64,000 bases of DNA from NCBI GenBank assembly GCA_029204225.1, contig CM055094.1, forward strand, positions 69,463,566 to 69,527,565, in the 5' to 3' direction. Shown here piece after piece: positions 54,578 to 64,000 of this stretch (within the stretch, counting starts at the first letter, position 1; each line of letters opens with the position of its first letter). The stretch is from Diphasiastrum complanatum. Its lineage: Eukaryota; Streptophyta; Lycopodiopsida; Lycopodiales; Lycopodiaceae. A program made the translations under genes and the position numbers. A model generated the notes under the pieces. That model made no database searches, was not told the origin of the DNA, and worked only from the letters and a program-made list of their open reading frames with translations.

Positions 54578-57500
54578 ATGCTACAATTATATAAGCATAA
54601 AATGTATGTTTGCAACTCAGTTTGTTATTGCTAAACATATCATATGTTATTTTGCATAATCATCCACTATTATCCCACAAATACAACAAATTGATTCAGA
54701 TGAAGAAGAAGACGAAAAAAATGAAACATGGGAATAAATATTTATTTTGGTCTTGATTTAGTACTTAATCATAATGTCATCAAGGATCTTATAGTTATGG
54801 ATTACATTTTGGCTGTTATTATTCTAATGTGAACAATAATTATTGTGTAGGATTACAATTTATAAAAACTTCAATATTGATTTAACACTAAATCAGAATG
54901 CCATAGAGGGTCGTGCATTTATCATACTTTGCATTTTAATATCATATTTTGATTTGCATTATTTAGACTTGAAATTCGCTGTTTATTTACAAAGAGTTCA
55001 AAGTGCTCAATTTATGCTACAAGAAGATTATATTTCTATTAAACTTTGATCAATACAATTGATAAAGTTCTTGGATAGTGCCACTATGAAGAACACCGAT
55101 GCAAAGCTTTTCTATGGCCAAATTCCTACAAATAATATCAATTGCAACAATCGTTATGAGTAGCTGCACATTTACAAAATTTTAGACCTAAAGCAATATA
55201 ATGTGTGGCAATATATTAATCATCAAAAAGACAGTGGAGAACTTATACAGCAAGGCAAATTAATGTAATACAAATAATGTTTGCATGTTTTGTAGCCAAT
55301 TTACTATTGGCTATTATGCGAAGTTGTCAACGACTTAGCAAATGATAGTGGATTGTAATCAGAATCTACTAACTTCTTCGAATGTTGATTTTATGGTACA
55401 TTAAAAATATTCAAGCATAATCTAGTCATTGAAGTGTTATTCTCGCTTTTTGATGAGTGATCTGGATGTCTTCAGAAAGATCATTCAACTTTCCTTCTTA
55501 TACTTGTTGTAAGCTATTCCGTTAAAAGTTGATTTCAAGTGCACTTTAGATAAACTTAGTTGTCGTAGGTCAAGGGTGAAATGAACCACAATCATTGGTC
55601 TTGACAATCAATGATATTGATAAACAAAAAACTCACAAAACTCTCAATGTATTTGCTCGCAAAATGTCCAAATTCCATCAAAGTAGCAAAGCCCATTTAG
55701 TTCTATACGTGGGATTTAACAAAATAAAAATGTCCCCAATGTGACACTCTTAAATACACAAAACACGAAACCACACCAAAGTGAATGGCACTTCTACTAC
55801 TTGAGCATCAACATTCAAACTATACCAATGTGTGTCCATAAAAGTGTGCAACCCTTATTCAATCATTTGGTTATTACTAACAACTTTTTATTTTATATAT
55901 AAGTCGGCTTGTTTTTGTAATAGTCTTTTAAAATATTTTTAAAAAAATTGAATGGCTTACAAGCTTGGAATAACTTCAAAGAATCCCAACATCGGGAAGA
56001 AAATTGACTTTAACATTGATATAAAAACTTTGAACGGTAAATATTTTTTACACGATTTTTTTCAACAAATCAAATATATGGTGGAGTGTAATATTTTCTA
56101 GTATTTTCCTCTTTCAGGTGCTCAAAAAAATTCATTGGTCAAGTTAATTCATGAGAACTTTTAATGATTCTACAATAGTTTTTGAGAGCTTTCTCATTTC
56201 TTATGTTTCAAGTTTGTAGGAATCTTTTTTGAAATCATACGATAGTTGACATAAAAGTGACATAATATGAAAACACCAACCAATCAACATCTTGTAACAA
56301 CTGGTTTTCAGCATAGTGTCTCACAAACACAATAGATAAGTGATTCTTCATGTGCATCGAATCTTTTTCTTGAAAGAGAAGATTCAAAATTTAAAATGCA
56401 CAATCAATATAATTATTTATTTTGTATACATAAGCCTATGCTACAATCCACATCATGAATCAAAGAGTATCAATGCACTAAAAGAATAATCTATCACCCG
56501 AGAAGTCTTCAAATTGTACAAGGTAGATAATGAAATTAGCTTACATCCAAAGAATATACTATTCTACCTAGCAACACCAACTAGGAGTATTCTTAAGTTT
56601 CACCTGGAGACCATGAAAAGAAAACACTCAATATTGTAAAGGTCAACAAGAACTCACGCACAAACACAAACAACTCCCACGAGAAAAAAATGATGTAAAT
56701 TTAACATGTCTTGTGTAAAAAACAATGTATCAAAAAACAATAACATCTCTGAAGAAAATTGTAAAAGCAAACTCTTTTGGTTCAAAAACTTCTCACTTGT
56801 AGCTCCTAGAGAAAAAATATGTTGTAAAGAAGAGTATACAAATATATAGAGTTGCTTACCTGAAGCCTAATCACACTATGATGCAAAGTCAGGTATGTTG
56901 CCTACCTGGAAAATTATCATAAATTCAAATTTATCAATAGTACAATCCAACAATCATTCAAGTGTCATACGCCAAAGTAAAATAGATTTTTTTAACAAGG
57001 AAAATATCCGAAACGATCTTGTTCGGATACGCTCGGAAAATATACGAACCGAACCGAACCGAACAGGGTCGAAAAATTATTCTATCCCGAGCATAGCAGT
57101 TATAGCGGTTATGAACCAGTCGCGACACTATAAAGAGCCATTGTACTTACAATTTTTAATAAGTATAGTTTGTTGAGCAAATAATTTGGTGCTTATGTTT
57201 ATGAGTGAATTGTGGATTTTTACTCAGAGATTGATTGAATGTATTTTGCTGCTCACTAATTTTCCAGAGCAAACATGGTTTATGTAAGCTCTGTTTCACA
57301 TAAATGATGAATGTTTTATAAAGACAGATTGAAAGTACATTGACACAGTTCGAGTCATTCAAATGATTAATTTACCTTATTATCATTATGAAATCGGGTA
57401 TTTTGTGAGAGACGGAATGAGAGGGGATATAGATTCTCCGAGTCATTTTGCAAGGTATGCTTAACTGTCAAGTCATGAATGCAGATTACATGATGAGAAT

Positions 57501-57935
57501 TCTGTGACTTAGGTTGTAAGTGTAGTTGACTGTTTGGTCACTCAAACCGACAATGGTCATGCATTGCGGTTGCATGGGAGAGAACTGGTATGAATAATCT
57601 ATTAGACAGTGGTGAAATCATTATTTAATATTCAAAGGGCGGTACTGGCTGCCTGAAATAAATATCATTCGATAACCAGTTATTTATCTTTTACGCAGAA
57701 TGGCAATTTTCTTGAGTATAATGTCATTAATTCTCTCTATTTGGGGAACGACATCTTATATAATGCATTAAATACCTTAAAACTTTTTTCGATGAGCTAC
57801 GACAAGTATCTTTAAGGTCAAGTTATCAATTGTCATAGTTTTCCATGCCTCCCACTTACTTGATACACTTGATTTTCCATTGAGTAGTCACGAATAAATA
57901 AGATGGTCCATGTGGACAACATACCTTGATCAACC
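54578..57935. other. long AT-rich region without recognisable genes
   Basis: Over 3.3 kb of AT-rich sequence with no frame above about 95 codons and no motif. Only a CCGAA run (about 57047-57065) stands out. Confidence 0.55.
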
Positions 57936-58274
57936 ATGGGAGGGCCACTCAGGGGGTCAAACCTGACTATTATTGAACTCACTTTTTGGAGTTGGATGCA
58001 TCACAATTTCCTATCTTACCACACTACTTGGACTCATGATTATCCCACGGTCTCGTTCATAATAGCGCAATTCCAAGTTTCATCACACCAGCTTGAGATT
58101 GAAACTGGACGCTTTCAGGATATTTCGAAAGACGAGAGAATTTGCTCGTTATGTTCCTTGAATGAGGTGGAGTTCAAGGATAACTTTTTCTTCACATGCC
58201 CAATCTACTATGAGATCATAGAGAGATATTGTTGTCTATTTGATTATACGCATGTTACGCTGCATAGCATATGA
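57936..58274 (+). pseudogene. LINE RT C-terminal zinc-finger fragment
   Basis: Open frame of 112 codons with QVSSHQLEIETGRFQDI, ERICSLCSLNEVE and FFFTCPIYYEIIERY. This is the zf-RVT-like CCHC end of non-LTR reverse trans­criptases, with the His replaced (DNFFFTCP). The catalytic RT part is not present upstream. Confidence 0.7.
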
Positions 58275-58853
58275 GGATGCACGTTGTGTTGCACTTTCAG
58301 TATGAAAAATGTTCTTACTACGATAGAATCTATGTCAGCTAGATCAACTGCCACTCAGATAGACAGCTCCAGATTATATCCTTCTTTGTTGTGAAAGTTA
58401 CACATCTAATAGACAACCTCTTTTTTCAACAACAGGACATGGTGACAACACTTTATATCCCGCTATATCATTATGTCACTACTTTATAGATAAACATATT
58501 TTTCATTGTATTTCACTTGGATCATTGCTATAAGAGTTATGGGTACTAATTTTTATTGTTTCAAAGACATTTCATGGGCGCTATCATTGATACCACATAC
58601 TTGGCATATACTTTTCCGTCGTATAAGCCTTTCCCCCCGCCCCTGCTTCTAATCTTCCGCTTGGTCTAGCCAACAATGGCTTCCACCATCCTCCATCCAT
58701 CTGCCATATATGCCATTGTTAGCCATTGCTAGGCTTACCATCTGCCACTGCATCACCTCTGCTCAAGTTATCTCTCCTCATTGCTAGACCTAAGAAGGGT
58801 GGAAATCAGACACCACCACATCTATCACAAGTTTTGGCGTCTGAATCAGAGGG
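58275..58853. other. no recognisable genes
   Basis: Spacer between two LINE fragments. The end (58650-58850) may be the leader of the ORF1-like frame. Confidence 0.4.
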
Positions 58854-59643
58854 GCTGCTTGTGATGGCTAACACGGCCTCTAACCCATCTCTTGTTGATA
58901 TGTTATCCCCCTCTCTCCCAGTGCATCTAATACTAAGTCCAATGTCGCTCTTACCTTACTGCATCTCGTTCTATGCTTTTTTCTCTCAGTGCAGACATGA
59001 CAAGAGACTTTGGACTTCTCGCAAGCCACAGAAAAGAAATGGACTCCCATCGCGAAATGCTTCTATCAATACAATCACACCTTCAGCGTACAGATTTATC
59101 CATTGAAGAACTCAAACAAGAAATTGCAGCCATGAAATGCGCAGCATCCTGTAATGTAGCTACTTCAACAATGCTCCAGCAACTCGAAAGTAGAGTGGAG
59201 CAACATCATGCGGTTGTCAAATCTTGGGCAGAGGTCCTCAAAAGCCCAAGTAAATCGGATGCACCAGTTTCTTTCATTTCTGCTACTCTTAATGAGAGCC
59301 GACTTGTGTCAGAGACATCCCAAATTCTCATGATGCCCTTATAGAAGCCAAGATTTTTCTGGAATCTACTCTTCACCATCACGACAAAGGTCTTGATTTA
59401 GCCTGGCGTACCAAGAAAGATGCTAGCACATTGGTCTTACGCTTCACTTCTTTGGAGTCTCGTCAGGATGTACTGCGTCAACGACACTGATTAAAAGATA
59501 CCAAGATCTTCATGGTTCAAGATCTCCTCTTTGTACAAGTGATGGAAAGAAAAGAAGCTCCACAAAAAGCGAAGGGTACTGGGAAGCATCTCATTTATAG
59601 GGACGGCACAATCCGTTTTGTTGAAGCTGAACGTTTAGCTTAA
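58854..59643 (+). pseudogene. LINE ORF1-like protein (coiled coil plus RRM-like)
   Basis: Frames read ANTASNPSLVDMLSPSLP, a shift near 58930, DMTRDFGLLASHRKEMDSHR, a coiled coil HLQRTDLSIEELKQEIAAM and LQQLESRVEQHHAVVKSW; a further shift near 59340; then KIFLESTLHHHDKGLDLAWR, STLVLRFTSLESRQDVLRQR, a TGA, and GKHLIYRDGTIRFVEAERLA. Coiled coil followed by a nucleic-acid-binding domain with this C-terminal pattern is the plan of LINE ORF1 proteins, which coat the LINE RNA. Two frameshifts and one stop. Confidence 0.6.
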
Positions 59644-60135
<492 letters not shown>

Positions 60136-60239
60136 GATAGCTTTTCTAAGGGATGGAGAGGTAGTTATTCTCAACAACCACAAGCATATTTTGTTGTAGC
60201 AATCATTGAATCTTCGAATACGTATATCAAATATCAAAG

Positions 60240-60760
60240 GTTCAACTAAGGAGACATTTCAAGCACTGTAGTACCTATCCTTAAAGATGTTGATTTATTT
60301 GCATTCATGACACATGGGAACATGTCAAACTAGATGCCAAAAATCCTTGACTTTGTCAAATTATATATTGTTTGGATTACCAAGCATTATATCAATGGTC
60401 TTGGACAAGGTGGCATTGCTTGCTACTTTGATCAAAATTCTTACCCTCTATCAATAGCCAAGGTATGCCCACACAACCAATACATCTTGTTAGGAACAAG
60501 GCAATAATACATGATTACATACATAATTATTTGTTACGACCCTTCCTATGCACCAACAAAAGGCTCACTTTGAGAATCGTATGAACTTTTCTGGGATTTG
60601 GGGAAACACGTTTCTATGAACTTGCACAAAAAAGCTCCATCATCATAACAAGAGATTTCAATGCCCAAACCTCTAAGTTCACAGGCTTCTAGTTTTAAAA
60701 GAGCAAGCTATGGTTTTACTTGAGGAAAATGATTTGGCAATGAGTTCAGATAATAAATCC
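60240..60760 (+). pseudogene. LINE ORF2 endonuclease fragment
   Basis: Broken frames show GLGQGGIACYFDQNSYPLSI, KVCPHNQYI and SSIIITRDFNAQTS. These match the APE-type endonuclease of L1-like LINEs (GG-A-Y, K-D-N-I, GDFNA). It is interrupted by stops and frameshifts and has no RT downstream. Probably the continuation of the ORF1-like fragment. Confidence 0.5.
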
Positions 60761-61230
60761 TCAGTTACAAGAAGGGCTAAATTTTTGCTTTCTTAATGCA
60801 GTTGCTTTTTTCTCTTGATTCTTAATGGGATCAAAATCATTAGACACTTTAAAGTTTTTACATATGATGCTCTTGGAAAAAACATTTCCTAGTTAAAAAT
60901 AAATTTGGACCTGGACACAAACATTATTGCAGAAGTACAAGATATGCCAGATATATATTTACCAGAAATTGCTGTTTCCAGGTCCCAACCTTTTCGGCTT
61001 CTCCTTTGTCTAGTTAAAGAGGGGATACAACCTTAGAAACCCAATTTTGTATCAGCTTTTGTCTTGACACCTGCACATGCAAGTCAGAAAATTTTAGGTT
61101 TTAGTGATAATAGTAGTTGTGGGGCTTTCATGGTAGGCTGCAAGTATGAATCCTGAATGAAGCAAAAATTGCATCAATCTTAAAAATGCAAGGCTAGTCC
61201 AAACACCTCAGTGCAAGAAATGGCTGCACT
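60761..61230. other. no recognisable genes; 3' flank of VAL gene
   Basis: The part nearest 61230 would be the 3' untranslated region of the minus-strand VAL gene. Confidence 0.4.
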
Positions 61231-62307
61231 TTAATCATTTACTCTAACCGAATTTGCAAACTCCTCTTTGGAAGGACGATCTGTAGTTGGAGCAGCAGGT
61301 TGGCTAGCATTGTGCTGCTCAGTCCTTGCATCATGCGTGCTACTGAGAACAGGTAATCCAATAGGCACTGAAGGAATAACAGCCATCATTCCTTGTTGCT
61401 GCAAATATATATCTAGAGGTAAAGTTGCATCTTGCAGAAGCCTCATCATGCTCACTCTGCCAGATCCATCATCACGCTCAGGCTGGCTGTTCAGGTCAAT
61501 TTGGCCTTTCACGCCCAATGCATCTTCCAGAGTGTTCCTTTTTGTATGGTAAGGAACAGGATGAGTTTGAAACGACAAATTTATAGCCCCATCGCCTGAC
61601 ACCTTGTCTCCTCTTGTAAATCCTTCCCTATACGATAAATCCATGCTCTTGCTATGTTCAGAAAACGTGTTAGGATACATAACCCATTTTGAAGTACTGT
61701 TAGCCTCTCCTTCATCCTTGTCCCAAACACGCTTCTTACGAGCAGTTTCGGCCTCTCTTTCTGACTGACGTTTTTTACGGCGCATCATTAGTGTCTTGAA
61801 CCTTCTCTTTACAGTCATACAGACATTACAGACACAATTAGGTTTGTGTTTTGGTCCCTTTCCACTAGGTGGTTGGATGCATACAATACAAGTGCAGCCA
61901 GGTCTATGGCGAGGGTGTTTGGTGGTAGGAGCAGGTGGAGGTGGAGATGCAGCAGAATTCACCCCAAAGGCTGCAGCATCAGCCAGTGTATCCAGGTTTG
62001 AGGAGGTATCTAAAGCTGTAGTTCCCTCGATGTCTTCTTGCTTTTCTTGTTCTGTGAAAACAGTACCAAAAGAAAGACATCAAAAGTACAAATCAGCCAA
62101 AGCAAGAATGAGCCTCAATAATCTTTATATGACACCAGCTGCTGCTTATGAGACCCTTTGCAACTGTTGAAGGTCCAAAACACCTACTGAACCCTTTCAC
62201 TGAGTCATAAGAAGCATCACAATAAGTTTAAAGGCATACCTGTGAAGGAATGCAAAAGATTCTCCATTTCCTCATTGCTAATTTCTTTGGATGTGCTGCA
62301 GGTAGCT
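61231..62307 (-). CDS. VAL: VAL/HSI2-type B3 transcription repressor, last two exons
   Basis: Minus strand. Exon 62307-62240 (68 bases) reads ATCSTSKEISNEEMENLL, the end of the CW zinc finger; its donor GTATGC and the acceptor TTTTCACAG lead in phase into the last exon 62051-61231. That exon has LDTLADAAAFG, the Cys-rich blocks RPGCTCIVCIQPP and PNCVCNVCMTVKRRFKTLM, a basic RRKKRQ stretch, and the EAR repression motif DLNSQPE. These mark VAL1/HSI2-like proteins, nuclear B3-domain repressors of seed and embryo genes that work with Polycomb and histone deacetylase complexes. No frame defects. B3 domain and other 5' exons are expected beyond 62308 and outside the window. Confidence 0.9.
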
Positions 62308-62377
62308 CTGAACAAAACCAACCATAATTCAATTTAAAGGGTGGTCTCCAATTTTGCACATTGAGATAAAATTGTCA

Positions 62378-62494
62378 GAAAATTCCTTATAATTCATCTT
62401 GGTTTACGAGGGCTTGAATCTGGAACCAAAGAAACTTTGGATGTGCAGTTAACCAACTCAGCCAAACCCATTGGATCTGAAAATTCCTAATAAT
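62378..62494 (-). mobile_element. tRNA-derived short retroposon in VAL intron
   Basis: 85-base insert (62394-62478) flanked by 16-base repeats GAAAATTCCTTATAAT and GAAAATTCCTAATAAT (one mismatch). On the minus strand it reads GGGTTTGGCTGAGTTGGTTA (box A), CATCCAAAGTTTCTTTGGTT, AGATTCAAGCCC (box B-like) and ends AAACCAAGATGA. The ends GGGTTTG/GTAAACCA could pair like a tRNA acceptor stem with CCA. Shares most of its body and its exact 3' end with 27546-27618. Confidence 0.8.
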
Positions 62495-64000
62495 GAACAA
62501 GGTCATGATTAAAAGCTTTCCACTCAAAAATACAGTAAATGCAAGGTAGATTTATCCATTCTTTTAGTCATATTGGAGTTTTCTCTGCTCTGATTGCCTG
62601 ACCAGAAACTAATTTTCAGACATGGCAGCTAAATGTCAAGTCATACAAATATCATAGATGTAAGTTGACTCATTCACATGATTGACTCAGAGACACTTTT
62701 AGAGCCTTTCTCCTGAGAATAAGATGGCTTGCAGAAATAGATGAGTGGGTGAGAGAAATGAACACTGTTTGCCTTAATGTCAATAGGCTATGACGCTTAG
62801 AACTTTGCAAGCATTTTCAATTCCAGCACAGCAAGAAAATAAATAAAATAAACAGGTATGAAACTCCAGGGTGATTCAAGACTGCCTTGCAGGAAAGATG
62901 TCAGCTTACCAAGAAAAAATGGTCGACAAAGGAACCTTCAGGTTCAATATGTTTCATTTCATACATATGAATGTAATTATATTTTTTATTTAACTAATAA
63001 AAGGGCCCAATTTTGCTATAGAGCAAAACAGAAGCCAATGAAGGGAGAGGGGATCTGCATAAAATACATCCGATTCAAGCAAAATGAGTTCACAGTCAGT
63101 GTTTCATCATCGTGCAGACTCAGGAGTATGACTAAAAGTTCAGCCACTTCCAGTACCATCCGTTTTGTGTGTTGTTTTTGTACTGTAATCTGTGTATCAT
63201 CTGTTGTTTGTACAGCAGACATATAGAGCCACAGTGCTTTACATTTTACTAGCCCCAGTACTTTGATTCTACGAGATATTGATGAGTGTTTCATTGTACC
63301 CATGGTTTTCAAAGCTTTCATATAGTGCCGTATGTGATTGCAGTTTAATGATCACGAAGTGTACTTGCTGTGTATTGTTTGTTTGCTAGGGCTTAGGGTT
63401 TATCCACAGCCCCCCAGCTTGCATGTTTCATCATCAATTGGAATATTTTAAGGCTAAACTTGTTAGTCGAAGCCCCCCAGCGCCCCCCCCCCCACTCATC
63501 CCTATTGATCACTAATCAAAAAAGAAAGAGCATTCCCCGAAAAAAACAACAAAATAACAACCCAAATCTAGAGACACATTCCATTTTGGTACGTTACGAT
63601 AACATTTATCGTTACCCAAAATAGCTAGTTATTATTTCTAGGTAACTGGAAAGGGAACTGATAAATGGAAGGGAAGCTGTATCAACCATCCAAAAAACAC
63701 CCTTTGAAGGAATCATAGAAGCAACAAAAGTAGTAGCACATAGCTGCAGCAGAGATGTAGATAGTAAAGCTAGAGAGAACACAAAGGGACCATCAGAAGA
63801 TGTAGAACCATCTGACAGAGCTGGGAAACGAGCTATTAGATAGGCAAGAGGGAGGAATTGTAGTCAATAATAGGCTAAATCTCGTGTGCAAAATGCACCC
63901 ATTCATCTTATTGAGGTGAGTGATGAAGTAGTGCCTCTGGGCTGGGACTTGCAGAGTAACAGATGTCTAGATCATAGTACGGCAGCAATAGCAATCATGA
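62495..64000. other. probable VAL introns and upstream sequence, exons not resolved
   Basis: Further minus-strand VAL exons may lie here, but none could be assigned with confidence; the core of the CW finger was not found. A C run is at 63483-63493. 63840-64000 shows no feature. Confidence 0.4.

Noticed and set aside
62394-62478. A functional tRNA gene
   Set aside because: Box A and B-like words are present, but the arms pair poorly and target duplications flank the sequence, so it is a retroposon.
63016-63321. Minus-strand frame of 101 codons as a VAL exon
   Set aside because: No B3, PHD or CW motif, and no fitting splice sites could be assigned.

Overview
The window reads as nuclear DNA of a land plant. 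It holds the 3' part of a VAL/HSI2-type B3 transcription-repressor gene, a small secreted-peptide gene with GT-AG introns of 60-130 bases, and a dense layer of plant-type Ty1/copia, Ty3/gypsy and LINE remnants. The sequence is AT-rich, with long CT/GA microsatellites. No bacterial, organellar or rDNA signal was seen. The species cannot be named from sequence alone; the mix of elements and short introns would fit a lycophyte, fern or bryophyte, but this is a guess.

Layout. 0-6.4 kb: 3' two thirds of a decayed Tat/Athila-like Ty3/gypsy element, with a broken coiled-coil accessory ORF between integrase and the 3' LTR. 6.4-10.3 kb: pieces of at least three copia elements on both strands. 11-14.6 kb: two GC-rich hairpins, microsatellites, one LTR with primer-binding site, and an FG-repeat-like exon fragment. 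16.4-23.4 kb: one short LTR, then two copies of a copia family joined through one LTR. 23.4-25.5 kb: an array of hairpin units, a histone-H3-like (CENH3-like) pseudogene, and directly downstream a multi-exon C48/ULP1-like protease gene. 26-28 kb: a gypsy integrase scrap and a tRNA-derived short retroposon with perfect 15-bp target duplications. 28.3-32.1 kb: a minus-strand copia element missing its RT core and 5' LTR, ending at a second hairpin array. 32.6-34.0 kb: a mini LTR element. 34.8-35.4 kb: a three-exon secreted-peptide gene resembling PSY peptides. 36-38.3 kb: a large nested hairpin, a tandem duplication and a gypsy-like LTR. 39-45.6 kb: a mosaic of copia pieces in alternating orientation surrounding a second H3-like fragment and a third hairpin array. 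46.3-49.2 kb: plus-strand copia with a perfect LTR/PBS start. 50.6-54.1 kb: a two-LTR non-autonomous copia element with one long ORF in which integrase and RT are replaced by an unrecognised segment. 57.9-60.8 kb: LINE fragments with CT microsatellites. 61.2-62.3 kb: the last two VAL exons, with a second tRNA-derived retroposon in the upstream intron.

Only the VAL exons and the secreted-peptide gene look like intact host coding sequence. The H3-like/C48 pair is the most unusual non-LTR content: an H3-like reading frame lies beside the same kind of hairpin repeat at two separate loci, which suggests a dispersed cassette. Nearly all retroelement genes carry stops, frameshifts or deletions. All calls come from reading the sequence; no database search was possible.
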